Positions 8,331 through 17,741 are shown, counted from the first letter of the stretch. The stretch is 64,000 nt of DNA from Bryobacteraceae bacterium (GCA_026002855.1 BPGD01000001.1:930001-994000), one strand, 5' to 3'. Program-made: numbers and translations. The notes: generated by a model from the sequence alone, not told the origin.

Positions 8331-9164
8331 ATGCGATCTTTTTTGCTGTCTTTCGCACTTGCGGCGGCGGCCCTCGCCCAGCCGCCCGGCTACCGGCTCG
8401 TCTGGGCGGACGAATTTGACAAACCGGGCCTGCCGGATCCGGTGCGCTGGAACTACGAATACGGCATGATCCGCAACAACGAGGCGCAGTTTTACACCTT
8501 TGCGCGCCCCGAGAACGCGCGGGTCGAAAACGGCGTGCTGGTGATTGAAGCCCGGCGCGAAGACTGGAGCGAGGCGGGCAGGACCGCCCGCTACACCTCG
8601 GCCAGCGTCACGACCGAAGGGCGCCAGTACTGGCGCTACGGACGATTCGAGATCCGCGCCAAGCTGCCGACGGGCCGCGGCACCTGGCCTGCCATCTGGA
8701 TGCTGGGGCAGAACATCGGTCTCAAGGTGGGCCGCGTGGACTGGCCGAAGTGCGGCGAGATCGACATCATGGAGAACGTCGGCTTCGACCCGGAGACCAT
8801 CCACGCCAACATCCACACCGAGGCGTACAACCATGTGAAGGGAACCAACAAGGGCAATCGGATCACGGTGAAGGAGCCCTGGAAGGACTATCACGTGTAT
8901 GCGCTCGACTGGTCGCCGGACAAGATCGTGATCTCCGTGGACGACATCCCGTACTTTACCTACAACAACGAGGGAACCGGCGAGGCAGTCTGGCCTTTTG
9001 ACCAGCCTTTCTACCTGATCCTCAACCTCGCCATCGGCGGCAGTTGGGGCGGCCAGCAGGGCATCGACGATTCGATCTTCCCGCAGCGGTTCGAGATCGA
9101 CTACGTGCGGGTCTATCAGAAGGAGACGCCAACGCCGACCGCGCGTCCCCCAAGGCCGCGCTAG
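8331..9164 (+). CDS. Secreted GH16-family endo-beta-glucanase (laminarinase-like)
   Basis: A 277-aa protein with a signal peptide (residues 1-16) and a single GH16 jelly-roll domain. The catalytic signature GEIDIMEN gives nucleophile Glu143, Asp145 and acid/base Glu148. Other family blocks are YGRFEIRAKLP, GTWPAIWMLG and FDQPFYLILNLAIGGSWGG, the last typical of laminarinases. It should hydrolyse beta-1,3- or mixed beta-1,3/1,4-glucans outside the cytoplasm. A GGAGAAGGAGG ribosome-binding site and a TATGAT -10 box (8305-8310) precede the ATG. The short Pro-rich tail after the domain carries no module. Confidence 0.9.
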   Translation: MRSFLLSFALAAAALAQPPGYRLVWADEFDKPGLPDPVRWNYEYGMIRNNEAQFYTFARPENARVENGVLVIEARREDWSEAGRTARYTSASVTTEGRQYWRYGRFEIRAKLPTGRGTWPAIWMLGQNIGLKVGRVDWPKCGEIDIMENVGFDPETIHANIHTEAYNHVKGTNKGNRITVKEPWKDYHVYALDWSPDKIVISVDDIPYFTYNNEGTGEAVWPFDQPFYLILNLAIGGSWGGQQGIDDSIFPQRFEIDYVRVYQKETPTPTARPPRPR

Positions 9165-9286
9165 TCACAACCAAAGCACTCGCGGCCGGCAGGCCCGGAT
9201 CGAAAGAACCCGGAGCGGCTCACGCGCATCTGTACGGGTGGGAAGTGGCCAGGCAGCCCCGCCTCCGGGCCGGCTGAACGGCGAAG

Positions 9287-9292
9287 TACAAT
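9287..9292 (+). promoter_or_regulatory. -10 box for the 2H phosphoesterase gene
   Basis: TACAAT ends eight bases before the ATG at 9301, so the transcript would begin about two bases before the start codon. A matching -35 box is not evident. Confidence 0.35.
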
Positions 9293-9300
9293 TGACACGA

Positions 9301-9882
9301 ATGGAGTCTATATCTGGCGGCCACCGCGGCAACCGGTCTTTCATCGGTTTCTACGCCGTGGTGGCCTATATCCCAGACCCGCTGGGGAGCTACCTGAGCG
9401 CCCTGCGCGCCGAGCTGGTTCCCGGCTGCACGCTGCGCTCTCATCTGACGATTCTGCCCCCGCGGCGGCTCACTGCTCCGCAGGAAGCGCTGGCAGCCGA
9501 GCTCGACCGGCTGGCCGGGCAGCAGTCCGCCTTCGAGGTGACGCTCGGCGACATTGAAACCTTCGACTCTACCGGCGTGATCTACCTGGCGCTGGCCTCC
9601 GGCCAGGATCGGGTGGAACAGCTTCATGCGGCGCTGAATCACGGGGTTCTCTTTGCCGAGGATCAGTTTCCCTTTCACCCGCATGTGACCGTGGCGCAGG
9701 ACCTGGGCATGCTCCCATTCGAGGAAGTTCTTGATCGCGCCCGACGCCGCTGGCAGGAATGTCCGCTGCCTCGCAAGTTCACACTGAACGAGCTGACGCT
9801 GGTGCGCAACATGGACGCCGCCTGCTGGGAAGACCTGAGCACGCACGCCCTGGCGCCGCTTACTCTTCTCCGAACAGCCTGA
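9301..9882 (+). CDS. 2H phosphoesterase, 2'-5' RNA ligase / cyclic phosphodiesterase family
   Basis: A 193-aa cytosolic protein with the two HxT motifs that define the 2H superfamily: SHLTIL (His48, Thr50) and HPHVTVAQ about 75 residues later. Members open or form 2',3'-cyclic phosphates in RNA or small nucleotides; the exact substrate is not predictable. The ATG at 9301 is preferred: it follows a TACAAT box and precedes the whole domain, whereas an upstream in-frame start adds only unrelated residues. The last 23 bp overlap the convergent gene on the other strand. Confidence 0.75.
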   Translation: MESISGGHRGNRSFIGFYAVVAYIPDPLGSYLSALRAELVPGCTLRSHLTILPPRRLTAPQEALAAELDRLAGQQSAFEVTLGDIETFDSTGVIYLALASGQDRVEQLHAALNHGVLFAEDQFPFHPHVTVAQDLGMLPFEEVLDRARRRWQECPLPRKFTLNELTLVRNMDAACWEDLSTHALAPLTLLRTA

Positions 9883-10348
9883 TCTGCCGGGCCGACTCCG
9901 GCCGGGCCTGCGCGCGCCGCCGCGTGGCCCCGACCACGCCGAGCACGGCCGCTCCAGCCAGGCTCTCCCGCGGAGCAAAGACGCGCTGCGTGTTGCCGGC
10001 TGGGTCCGGCGGCGTCAGCGTCACGCCCTGGCCCTCCATCAGCAACAGGTCATTGGGCGCGACGCCTTCCAGGCGGCTCCCGTCCCGGAAGCGAAGTTCG
10101 ATCCACAGTCCCGGCGTCTTCGGGCGCGAAAGAAATTCGCGGCGCTCGGTCCACACGGACGGGCCATTGAGGTCGCGTACGAACGACACGGTCTTTACCT
10201 GGCTCACAGGGACGCGCAACACCGCCCCTTCCGTGCTCAGCAGTTCAATCTCGCCGCCCTGGACAAGGGTCTGCGTTTGCACAAAGCCCTTCACCTGCGT
10301 CCGGTCGTACCGGTCGACGAGCACCTTTTTTGCGGTGGATCCGCTCAA
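9860..10348 (-). CDS. Hypothetical beta-rich protein (DUF6982-like, uncertain)
   Basis: A 162-aa protein with two small beta-rich segments, VLVDRYDRTQVKGFVQTQTL and PGLWIELRFRDGSRLEGVAP, followed by a basic tail. The pattern 'change in exposure of a loop, then VKTVSFVRDLNG' recalls acidobacterial DUF6982/PilZ-like proteins, but that match is from memory and weak. The start appears to be TTG at 10348 with AGGGAG eleven bases upstream; GTG at 10324 is the other choice. It is divergent from xerD across 91 bp and overlaps the 3' end of the phosphoesterase gene. Confidence 0.55.
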   Translation of the reverse strand: MSGSTAKKVLVDRYDRTQVKGFVQTQTLVQGGEIELLSTEGAVLRVPVSQVKTVSFVRDLNGPSVWTERREFLSRPKTPGLWIELRFRDGSRLEGVAPNDLLLMEGQGVTLTPPDPAGNTQRVFAPRESLAGAAVLGVVGATRRRAQARPESARQIRLFGEE

Positions 10349-10403
10349 GCTGAAATGCGCTCCCTGCCACGCGCGGCGTCAGTGGTTTGCGTGAGCCTTT
10401 ACT

Positions 10404-10432
10404 TTCAAAGAATTACGCTGGTATTGTATCAT
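10404..10432 (+). promoter_or_regulatory. Candidate promoter of xerD
   Basis: TTCAAA (10404-10409) and TATCAT (10427-10432, five of six) are 17 bp apart. The predicted transcript start at 10439 is one base before the ATG at 10440, so xerD would be leaderless. Confidence 0.5.
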
Positions 10433-10439
10433 TACACAA

Positions 10440-11342
10440 ATGAGTGCCGAGCCAGGCCTGGCGGCCGCCATCGAAGCGTTTCTCGCCTGCGCCCGGGTGG
10501 AAAAGGGGCTTGCGGCCCACACTCTGTCTTCCTATTCCCTTGATTTGAAAGACTTTTCCGAGTTTTGCCGGCGCCGGAACTTCGGCTGGCCTCCGTCGGC
10601 CGAGCACCTGCGCGCCTACCTGGATTCGCTGCACGCCGCAGGGCTGTCGCCGCGAACCGTGGCGCGGCGGCTGTCGGCGCTGCGCCAGTTTTTCCGTTTT
10701 CTTCTGCTGGAAGGAAGGATCAGCGAAGATCCGACGGCGCTGCTGACGACGCCGCGGCTGTGGCGAAGCTTGCCGAGGTATCTCACCACGGCCCAGGTGG
10801 ACGCGCTGCTGGCGGCGCCGCCCACGGACACGGCCCGCGGCCTGCGCGACCGGGCCATGCTCGAAACGCTATATGCCACCGGGCTGCGCGTGTCCGAGCT
10901 GGTTTCGTTGCGATTGGCGGATGTCAACCTGGAGCTTGGCTTTGTCCGCGTGACCGGCAAGGGCGGCAAGCAGCGGCTGGTTCCGCTCGGCTCCAAGGCG
11001 CAGGAGGCGCTGCGGGACTATCTTGCAACGGGGCGGCCGGCCCTTCTGAAGGGACGCCCAAGCCCGCACATCTTCGTGACCTCCCGGGGCGGCGCAATGA
11101 CGCGCCAGGCGTTCTGGGTCCTCCTGAGAAACCATGGCCGCCAGGCTGGCATCGTTCAGAAACTTTCTCCGCATGTGCTCCGCCACAGCTTCGCCACGCA
11201 CCTGCTGGAAGGCGGCGCTGGGCTGCGAAGCGTCCAGGCCATGCTGGGCCATGCCGACATATCGACGACCGAGATCTACACCCATGTCATGCGCACCCGC
11301 CTCCGGAGTGTGATCGATGAGCACCACCCGCGAAGCGGATAA
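10440..11342 (+). CDS. xerD: Site-specific tyrosine recombinase XerD/XerC type
   Basis: A 300-aa tyrosine recombinase, the normal length for XerC/D. The N-terminal SAM-like core-binding domain covers about 1-95. Catalytic residues are Arg150 (ATGLRVSEL), a Lys in GKGGKQR (about 164), His235 and Arg238 (HVLRHSFATHLL), His261 (LGHADIS) and nucleophile Tyr270. It resolves chromosome dimers at dif with its partner during division. Nothing nearby suggests an integrated element, so it is read as housekeeping. The next gene, a CCA-type nucleotidyltransferase, starts 30 bp downstream. Confidence 0.88.
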   Translation: MSAEPGLAAAIEAFLACARVEKGLAAHTLSSYSLDLKDFSEFCRRRNFGWPPSAEHLRAYLDSLHAAGLSPRTVARRLSALRQFFRFLLLEGRISEDPTALLTTPRLWRSLPRYLTTAQVDALLAAPPTDTARGLRDRAMLETLYATGLRVSELVSLRLADVNLELGFVRVTGKGGKQRLVPLGSKAQEALRDYLATGRPALLKGRPSPHIFVTSRGGAMTRQAFWVLLRNHGRQAGIVQKLSPHVLRHSFATHLLEGGAGLRSVQAMLGHADISTTEIYTHVMRTRLRSVIDEHHPRSG

Positions 11343-11372
11343 CCACGTGCGCCGCGAAGAAAGGCCGGCAAC

Positions 11373-12698
11373 ATGAGCGATTACATGTTCATCCTGGAGA
11401 ACCACCTCAGCGTGGAGCAGCGCGCGGTTCTCGACCTGGTGCAACAGGCCGCCGCCGAAGCCAACCTGAGCCTGTTTCTGACCGGAGGCGCGCTGCGGGA
11501 CATGCTGGGCGGCTTCCCGATCCGCGACCTCGATTTCACCGTGGAGGGCCCGGCGGTGAAGTTCGCCCGCGACCTCGCCAAGAAACACGGAGCGGAAATT
11601 CTCTCCGTGGACGAGCTGCGCAAGTCCGTGGAACTGCGGTTTCCGTCTGGAGCGCGCTGCGCCATCACCATGGCGCACACCGAGAAATACACGAAACCCG
11701 GCGCCCGCCCGCAGGTGCAGCCGGCGTCGATTCACGACGACCTCCGCTGCCGCGACTTCACCATCAACGCCATCGCCCTGTCGCTCAACCGCGCCTCGCG
11801 CGGACTGCTGATTGACCCGACCAACGGCGCCGGCGACATCGAACAGAAAGAACTGCGGGCGGTGAGCCCGTATTCCCTTTATGACGATCCCGTCCGTCTT
11901 CTGCGCCTGATCCGTTTCCGCACGCGGTTCGGCTACAAGGTGGAAGAGAAAACCTGGCAGCAGTTTCTGAACGCGCGCGAGGCGGGCGTCCACAGGCTCA
12001 TTCCTCCGCGGCAACTCTTCGCGGAGCTGGATCAGATCACGCAGGAGCCCAATCCCGGCGACGTGATCGCCGCGCTGGACCAGGAGGGGCTGCTGACGCT
12101 GTTTTCGCCGGCGCTGACGGGCGCGAAGATCAACCTCCCCGCATTCCAGAAGCTGGCGAAGCTGAAGGCGATGATCCCGTTCGGCGCGCCCATCACCATC
12201 GACTGGTACGCGCTGGTGCTGTATTGCCTCACCGAAAAACTCACGCCGAAGGAGCGAAGCGCCCTGATCTCGGCGACGGCGATGACGAAGGAAGAGGCCG
12301 CCCCGTGGCAGAAGCTGCCGGCGGCGGCGAAGAAACTCGAGACCGCAATCAAGTCGCCGAAGCTGAACCGCGCCTCGCAGACATGGGCCATCCTCTCCAA
12401 AGCCCCTGGAGAGCAGGTTCTCTACCTCGGACTGACGAGCGAGCAACGCCTGGTGCAGGATCGGGTGAAGAATTTCCTCAGCCGTTGCCTCGCGGTCGCC
12501 ATGGAGGTGACCGACGCGGAAGTCAAAGAGGTCTCCGGGCTGGAGCCGGGGCATCCGAAGTTCCAGAAAGCGAAGGAAGAGCGGATTGCGGCCCATCTCG
12601 ACGGCCGCGTGCGCAAGCCGGCGCCGCCGCCGGAGCCCGAGCCGCCGCCGCAACAGCCGCTGCGCTCGCCCATCGTCCGCGGGGCCAGGTTCCGGTGA
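11373..12698 (+). CDS. cca: CCA tRNA nucleotidyltransferase / poly(A) polymerase family
   Basis: A 441-aa class-II nucleotidyltransferase. The head domain has the LFLTGGALRDMLGG signature, the catalytic DLDFTV pair, and RCRDFTINAIAL (about 126-137); the neck motif DPVRLLRLIRFRTRFGY follows. It probably adds or repairs the CCA end of tRNA. The C-terminal half is diverged, lacks an HD phosphohydrolase domain, and ends in a low-complexity Pro/Glu-rich then basic tail (PAPPPEPEPPPQQP). Poly(A) polymerase activity cannot be excluded. It lies between xerD and a NYN nuclease. Confidence 0.8.
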   Translation: MSDYMFILENHLSVEQRAVLDLVQQAAAEANLSLFLTGGALRDMLGGFPIRDLDFTVEGPAVKFARDLAKKHGAEILSVDELRKSVELRFPSGARCAITMAHTEKYTKPGARPQVQPASIHDDLRCRDFTINAIALSLNRASRGLLIDPTNGAGDIEQKELRAVSPYSLYDDPVRLLRLIRFRTRFGYKVEEKTWQQFLNAREAGVHRLIPPRQLFAELDQITQEPNPGDVIAALDQEGLLTLFSPALTGAKINLPAFQKLAKLKAMIPFGAPITIDWYALVLYCLTEKLTPKERSALISATAMTKEEAAPWQKLPAAAKKLETAIKSPKLNRASQTWAILSKAPGEQVLYLGLTSEQRLVQDRVKNFLSRCLAVAMEVTDAEVKEVSGLEPGHPKFQKAKEERIAAHLDGRVRKPAPPPEPEPPPQQPLRSPIVRGARFR

Positions 12699-12751
12699 GA
12701 CAATTCCATTTTTCCCTGCTCGTCACAGGATGAATTTTCCAGGATTTGCCC

Positions 12752-13405
12752 ATGTTTAAAGCAGCCGTTCTTGTCGATGGCGGTTATCTGCGCGCCGTGG
12801 CCACCAAGGCGCAGTATCTCTATACGCCGGATTTCATCGAGAAACTCTCCCTCTCCTGCTACGATCCGCGCCAGGAAATCCTGTACCGCATTTTTTATTA
12901 CGACTGTCCGCCATTTCACGGCGAGCTGACCCTGCCGGTTTCGCAGCAGCGCCTCCCGCTCCGTGGCAGCGCCCAGTGGCTGGCGGATCTGTCCCGCCGG
13001 GAGTATTTCGCCGTGCGGCTGGGCATCGTCAAGTTCCGCGGATTCGCGCTGAAGCGGCTCCCGCCGCCTTCGGACCGCCCGCTGGACGACAATGACTTCC
13101 GCCCGGTGTTCGAGCAGAAGGGCGTCGACATGCGAATGGGCATTGACATCGCCTCGCTGTGCGAAAAACGGCTGGTGGACCGCCTGGTCGTGCTCAGTGG
13201 CGACACTGACATCGTTCCCGCGATGAAGCATGCGCGCAAGTCCGGGCTCCAGGTTGTGCTGGCCCTCCTGCCTGACGAGCGCCTCACCGGCGATCTGTTT
13301 TCGCACGCCGATCTGCGGCGCCAGATCGCCTGGCCGGAAGGCGCGCAACGGCTGGCGGGCTACGTGCCCGAGGACCTTCCCGTGGACGAGACGGCCGGAG
13401 AATGA
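12752..13405 (+). CDS. NYN (PIN-like) domain protein, putative ribonuclease
   Basis: A 217-aa protein with the NYN fold: first acidic strand VLVDGGYLRA (Asp10), the central KGVDMRMGIDIASL and the third block VVLSGDTDIVPAMKHARKSG. These Asp residues form the Mg-dependent RNase centre of LabA/NYN proteins. The ATG at 12752 has an AGGA site seven bases upstream and is preferred to the TTG at 12746. Its TGA overlaps the ATG of the PAP2 gene (ATGA), so the two are translationally coupled. The RNA target is unknown. Confidence 0.75.
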   Translation: MFKAAVLVDGGYLRAVATKAQYLYTPDFIEKLSLSCYDPRQEILYRIFYYDCPPFHGELTLPVSQQRLPLRGSAQWLADLSRREYFAVRLGIVKFRGFALKRLPPPSDRPLDDNDFRPVFEQKGVDMRMGIDIASLCEKRLVDRLVVLSGDTDIVPAMKHARKSGLQVVLALLPDERLTGDLFSHADLRRQIAWPEGAQRLAGYVPEDLPVDETAGE

Positions 13406-14163
13406 AACCAGCACTCTTTCGCGGAGAAACTCCTGACAATTCCCGATGGATCACGAGAAAAGGAATCCTGTTTTTCCTGGTCCTGGCTCCCCTTTTTCCG
13501 GCTGCCAACGGGCAGTCTTCCTCCCCGGCCGGTGATTTTCTGCGGGATTTTGCGGAGGATCAGAAGCGGATCTGGACGGCCCCCTTTCACATGACGCGGC
13601 GGCAGGCGTTCGCCATTGCCCTGCCGCTGGCGGCCGGAACCGTAGCGCTCAGGTCTTCTGACCGGGCGATCGTCGACGGCCTGCCGGACACGCCCGCGCA
13701 GCGGGACTGGAGCCGCCGCGTTTCACTCATCGGATCCATGGCCGGGCTCGCGATGGCCACGGGCGGGACCATCGCCTATGGGCACTTCGCAGGCCGGCCT
13801 TCGTGGACCCATATTGGACGTGATGCGGGCCTGGCGCTCTCTTCGGCCCTCACGGTCACCTATGCCCTGAAAGCCGTCACCTGGCGGGAGCGGCCCGACG
13901 TGCCCGGTTCGCGCGGGTCGTTCTATTCGGGCGGGGACTCTTTTCCCTCCGGCCACGCGATGACGTCGTTTGCAGTGGCCACGGCCGTGGCGGCGCACCC
14001 GGGCGTCCCGAAATGGCTGAAGGTGACGCTGTTCGCCACGGCCACCGCCATCAGCGTTTCGCGTGTGACCGGGCGCCGCCACTGGCCGTCCGACGTCTAT
14101 TTCGGCGCGTTCTCCGGGATTCTGATTGGCCGCTCGGTGGCCCGCGCCCCGCATCTCCGCTGA
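13402..14163 (+). CDS. PAP2-family membrane phosphatase
   Basis: A 253-aa protein with an N-terminal hydrophobic segment or signal (residues 20-36) and the three acid-phosphatase motifs in order: KAVTWRERPD, FPSGHAM and SRVTGRRHWPSD. These supply the phosphate-binding Lys/Arg, the catalytic His and the nucleophilic His of the PAP2/vanadium haloperoxidase fold. Likely substrates are lipid phosphates such as phosphatidate or undecaprenyl pyrophosphate in the periplasm. It overlaps the NYN gene by four bases. Confidence 0.85.
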   Translation: MKPALFRGETPDNSRWITRKGILFFLVLAPLFPAANGQSSSPAGDFLRDFAEDQKRIWTAPFHMTRRQAFAIALPLAAGTVALRSSDRAIVDGLPDTPAQRDWSRRVSLIGSMAGLAMATGGTIAYGHFAGRPSWTHIGRDAGLALSSALTVTYALKAVTWRERPDVPGSRGSFYSGGDSFPSGHAMTSFAVATAVAAHPGVPKWLKVTLFATATAISVSRVTGRRHWPSDVYFGAFSGILIGRSVARAPHLR

Positions 14164-14238
14164 CACCGGCTGCCTTGTCACCGCGTCACCGTGCGGTGTA
14201 TCCTGCATCTGCCTGAATTCATCGAGGAGTGGCCCGCG

Positions 14239-15534
14239 ATGTTCGACGAACTGAAACCCGAAGTTCTTGTGGTTGGCGCCGGCCCGGTGGGGCTTTTCAC
14301 CGCGCTCTCTCTGGCGCGCCGCAATGTCAATGTGCGGATTATCGACACCGGCGTCTGGGCGTGCACGCACAGTTACGCGCTGGCCGTCCATCCGCAGGCG
14401 CTGGACCTGTTCGCGGCGCTGGGACTGCGCGAGAAGATTCTCGACTCCTCCTATCTGGTCCGCCGCATCGCTTTCTGCGACCGGGGCGGCACGCGGGTCG
14501 CCATCGACTCGGGCGACGCCGACCATCCGCTGGCAGTGGTGCGGCAGGACACGCTTGAAAATCTCCTGGAAGAAGAACTCGAAAAGCTCGGCGTCAGGGT
14601 CGGATGGCGGCAGGAGGCCGCCGCCATCACGCCGCGCGAGGACGCCGCGCGGGTGCTGGTCCAGAAATTCGAGAAGGAATCCCGGGGCTATATCGTCGCC
14701 CACACCGAGTGGGTTGTCTCAAAAACGTGGGAGCTCGAGCCGAAATTCGTTGTCGGCGCCGACGGATACAATTCGCGCGTGCGGCGCACGCTGGACCCGG
14801 AATTCCCGGAAATTGCCCCGGCGCAATATTTCGCCGTTTTCGAATTCCGGACTGACGCAGACCTGAAAAATACCGTCCGGATCGCCTTTGACAACGGCGC
14901 CACCAACGTGCTCTGGCCCCTGCCCGGCGGCATGGCCCGCTGGAGCTTCGAGCTGCCCGGCTATAACCCGCAGGCACCCGATCCCGTCGAGGCGCTGCGC
15001 CGGGCGGGCTTCGGCGACTTCCCCGCGGAGAGGCAGAAAGACCGCGTGCCGCTGTCTCACGGGCTGGATCTGCCGGTGCTCGATGAGGAACACCTGCGGC
15101 AGTTGCTGAGCCAGCGCGTCCCCTGGTTCACCGGGTCCATCGAAAAACTCACCTGGCGCATTGTTGTGCGCTTCGAGCGGCGGCTGGCGAAGCGCTTCGG
15201 CGCAGGGCGGCTCTGGCTGGCCGGCGACGCCGCGCATCTGACCGGCCCGGCCGGCGTGCATTCGATGAACCTGGGCTTCTGGGAAGGAAGCGACCTGGCC
15301 CAGCGGATCGAGTCCGTGCTGCGCGGCGGCGCCGATCCGTCTTCGCTTGAAGAATACAATGCCCGCTGGCTCGGCGTCTGGCGGCAGTTGCACGGGCTGG
15401 AGCGCGCGCCCTCGCCCGGGCCGCAGACCGACGCCTGGGTGGCGAGCCACGCCGCGCCGATCCTTGGGAGCCTGCCCGCCTGGGGCCCCGCGTACGAGGA
15501 CATGGCGGCGCGGCTCGGGCTCACGGTTTCATAG
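14239..15534 (+). CDS. FAD-dependent monooxygenase (UbiH/PheA-like flavoprotein hydroxylase)
   Basis: A 431-aa class-A flavin monooxygenase-like protein. The N-terminal dinucleotide site is VLVVGAGPVGLFTALSLARR (about 11-30); the second FAD motif is LWLAGDAAHLTGPAGVHSMN, with a GD motif as in phenol and ubiquinone hydroxylases; VVGADGYNSRVRR is the conserved DG block. It probably hydroxylates an aromatic or polyketide substrate with NAD(P)H. The start MFDELKPEV at 14239 is chosen for its GAGGAG site nine bases upstream. It overlaps the small convergent membrane gene by six bases. Confidence 0.78.
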   Translation: MFDELKPEVLVVGAGPVGLFTALSLARRNVNVRIIDTGVWACTHSYALAVHPQALDLFAALGLREKILDSSYLVRRIAFCDRGGTRVAIDSGDADHPLAVVRQDTLENLLEEELEKLGVRVGWRQEAAAITPREDAARVLVQKFEKESRGYIVAHTEWVVSKTWELEPKFVVGADGYNSRVRRTLDPEFPEIAPAQYFAVFEFRTDADLKNTVRIAFDNGATNVLWPLPGGMARWSFELPGYNPQAPDPVEALRRAGFGDFPAERQKDRVPLSHGLDLPVLDEEHLRQLLSQRVPWFTGSIEKLTWRIVVRFERRLAKRFGAGRLWLAGDAAHLTGPAGVHSMNLGFWEGSDLAQRIESVLRGGADPSSLEEYNARWLGVWRQLHGLERAPSPGPQTDAWVASHAAPILGSLPAWGPAYEDMAARLGLTVS

Positions 15535-15771
15535 CCCGGCGGAAGGCCGCCCGCGGCCGTGCCAGAGGCTGAAAAGCGCAATCGCAGCCACGGCAACATT
15601 GGCGGCCACCACCGGCGCGGCCTTCATCAGCACGCCGTACAGGATCCACATGACCGCGGCCGCCGCCTGCACCAGCCGCAGGCGGCGCGGATCCCGGGCG
15701 AGATAAGAGGCGGCAAAGACGGCCGTCGCCGCCCATCCGATCCAGTCCGCCGCCGGCGTGTTGCCGCTCAT
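15529..15771 (-). CDS. Small three-helix membrane protein (YgjV/CBU_0592-like)
   Basis: An 80-aa protein with three hydrophobic segments: [34 protein letters not shown] and [19 protein letters not shown]. The size, spacing and Asn in the third helix recall YgjV/CBU_0592-type half-transporters related to SemiSWEETs, but this is pattern matching from memory. Its ATG overlaps the TGA of the HAD gene upstream (ATGA), so it is coupled to it. The longer in-frame reading at 15840 lies inside the HAD gene and is rejected. Confidence 0.55.
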   Translation of the reverse strand: MSGNTPAADWIGWAATAVFAASYLARDPRRLRLVQAAAAVMWILYGVLMKAAPVVAANVAVAAIALFSLWHGRGRPSAGL

Positions 15772-16589
15772 TGCTCCACCGGCGCGGCCAGGGGCTGGCC
15801 GGAGGCGAAACTGAGCCGGTCCGTACGCGCCTTGCTCCATTCGCGAAGCGTGACGCCGTGCGCTTCAAAATAGGCCCGGATTCGCGCCGAATCCCAGCCA
15901 AGGATCTCCTCCATGACCGGCACGGCCACGCTGAGCGCGTCGTCGCTCAGCACCGTGCGGCGCGCGATCTGGGTAATGAAACGGTTTTCGCTGACGGCGA
16001 TGGTCAGGCCGTCGTTGCGGTTCAGGTGCAGCATGACGTGCACGTCCGAGCTGCCGTCGCCCACGTAGACGACGCGGTTGTAGCTGATCGCCATGGCCTG
16101 CCGGATCTCCTCAAGCACGGCCACCTTGCCGTAACCGGCGCTCACGTGCAGGATGCGCTGGATCTCGCCGGACTCCGGATGGTAAAAAAACCGGGTTCCG
16201 TGAATGTTTTCAGGCGGAACAATTCCTTCGAGCGCTGAGTGAATCACCTCTTCCGGCGCAGCCGAAATCACATGAAACCGAAACTCGGCGCCGTCCAGGT
16301 TCTGAAGCATTTCGAGCAGCAGCGGGATGTTTTTCTTCAGCCGGATCCGCTTGCCGGCTTCCCACAGGTGCTCGCGGCGCACGCAGCGGTATTCGGGATC
16401 ATGCAGCAGCAGATAGGACAGCTCCCCGCCCTGCTGCACGAGGTGAAGCTGTTCGAGACCGCGCACCTTTTCTTCAAAACCATGCGTGCCGAGCAGTTCG
16501 CTGAGAACGATGCCCGAGTCGTTGAAGCTGAGCGTGTGGTCGAAATCGCTCGCGAGCAGAAACGTTTTTCTCCCTTTGATCGCAGCCAT
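15768..16589 (-). CDS. HAD-superfamily phosphatase (phosphoserine phosphatase-like)
   Basis: A 273-aa cytosolic protein with motif [10 protein letters not shown] (nucleophile Asp15, Asp17), a helical cap rich in aromatic and charged residues, motif II around FHVISAA, and motif [15 protein letters not shown] with the acidic pair. The arrangement fits a Mg-dependent phosphatase of the SerB/MtnX type. The substrate is not evident. A CAGGAGGA site lies ten bases before the ATG. It forms a coupled pair with the small membrane protein and diverges from the EamA exporter over 242 bp. Confidence 0.78.
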   Translation of the reverse strand: MAAIKGRKTFLLASDFDHTLSFNDSGIVLSELLGTHGFEEKVRGLEQLHLVQQGGELSYLLLHDPEYRCVRREHLWEAGKRIRLKKNIPLLLEMLQNLDGAEFRFHVISAAPEEVIHSALEGIVPPENIHGTRFFYHPESGEIQRILHVSAGYGKVAVLEEIRQAMAISYNRVVYVGDGSSDVHVMLHLNRNDGLTIAVSENRFITQIARRTVLSDDALSVAVPVMEEILGWDSARIRAYFEAHGVTLREWSKARTDRLSFASGQPLAAPVEQ

Positions 16590-16831
16590 GAGACGACAAT
16601 CCTCCTGTTCTCCGTCCCGTTTTCAGGTTTGCAGCCCGCAGTGACGGCCGCGTTTCAGCATGGTGACAATCGCCTGACGTGGCGAAAGACGGCGGGGAAA
16701 GCCGGAATTCGACGGGGGATTCAGGTGCGGGAAGAGGCCACAGGGCCTGTGTTTCCAAGGATACCATGCGCGGCAGTGCGGCGCGTCCCGCGATTGCCGC
16801 GCGCGACCCGTCCAGAGGTAGCCTGAGAACG

Positions 16832-17731
16832 ATGTGGAGCCGCTGGCTGGTCCTTTCGGCCGCGCTGCTGTTTTCCACCGGCGGCGTGGCGATCAAGTCC
16901 ACCGCATTCGGCGCCTGGCAGACGGCAGGCTTCCGCAGCGCCGTGGCCGCTTTTGTGCTCTATGCTCTATTGCCACAGGCGCGCCGGCTGCGGGACGCGC
17001 GGGCGTGGCTGGTGGGCATCGCCTATGCGCTGACGCTCGTCTTTTTCGTCCAGGCCAACAAGCTGACCACCGCCGCCAACACGATCTTCCTGCAATCCAC
17101 CGCCCCGGCGTATCTTTTGATCCTCGGCCCGCTGCTGCTTCATGAAAAACCGCGGCGGCGCGACCTGCTGGTGGCGGCGGCCCTGGCGGCCGGCATGGCG
17201 CTGTTCCTCACCGGCGCCGAGCAGAGCGCCTCCACCGCGCCGAACCCGCGCGCCGGCAACCTGTGGGCCGCAGCCTCAGGCCTCACCTATGCGTTCGCGC
17301 TCGCCGGCCTGCGCTGGCAGGCACGTTACTCCGGCCACAGCGCCGCCGCCCTCTCCACCATCACCGCCGGCAACCTTCTCGCCGCGCTCTTCTGTCTGCC
17401 GTTCGCCGTGCCTGTCGGCAGCGCGCGCCCGTTCGACTGGGCGGTGATTCTCTATCTGGGCGTCTTCCAGATCGGCCTGGCCTACTGGTGCCTGACGCGC
17501 GGCATGCGCGAGGTGCCGGCCTTTGAGGCCTCCATCCTGCTGCTGGCCGAGCCGGTGCTGAATCCGTTATGGACGTGGCTGCTGCTGGATGAGAAGCCGG
17601 GCCCACAGGCGCTGGCCGGCGGCGCAGTGATTCTGGCGGCGACGCTGTGGAAGGCGCTGAGCGAGAGGCAAACGACGGCGGCCGATGTTGCGGAGCTTAC
17701 ACGCCACAGCTCCGGCGACAGCCAGGCTTGA
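16832..17731 (+). CDS. EamA/DMT-family transporter
   Basis: A 299-aa inner-membrane protein with ten predicted helices in two EamA repeats. Family motifs include FRSAVAAFVLYALLP, LQSTAPAYLLILGPLLLHEKPRRRDL and EASILLLAEPVLNPLWTWLLLDEKP, the paired P-x-hydrophobic...EKP ends of each repeat. DMT proteins export amino acids, amines or nucleosides; substrate is unknown. The start at 16832 (MWSRWLV) sits directly before the first helix; upstream in-frame sequence is unlike protein. It converges with the low-GC cassette with a 10-bp gap. Confidence 0.82.
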   Translation: MWSRWLVLSAALLFSTGGVAIKSTAFGAWQTAGFRSAVAAFVLYALLPQARRLRDARAWLVGIAYALTLVFFVQANKLTTAANTIFLQSTAPAYLLILGPLLLHEKPRRRDLLVAAALAAGMALFLTGAEQSASTAPNPRAGNLWAAASGLTYAFALAGLRWQARYSGHSAAALSTITAGNLLAALFCLPFAVPVGSARPFDWAVILYLGVFQIGLAYWCLTRGMREVPAFEASILLLAEPVLNPLWTWLLLDEKPGPQALAGGAVILAATLWKALSERQTTAADVAELTRHSSGDSQA

Positions 17732-17741
17732 GCGGGCCGGT

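Noticed and set aside
10440-11342. XerD as an integrase of a mobile element
   Set aside because: Length and motifs fit housekeeping XerC/D, it is followed by a tRNA-processing gene, and no attachment repeats or phage genes were seen.
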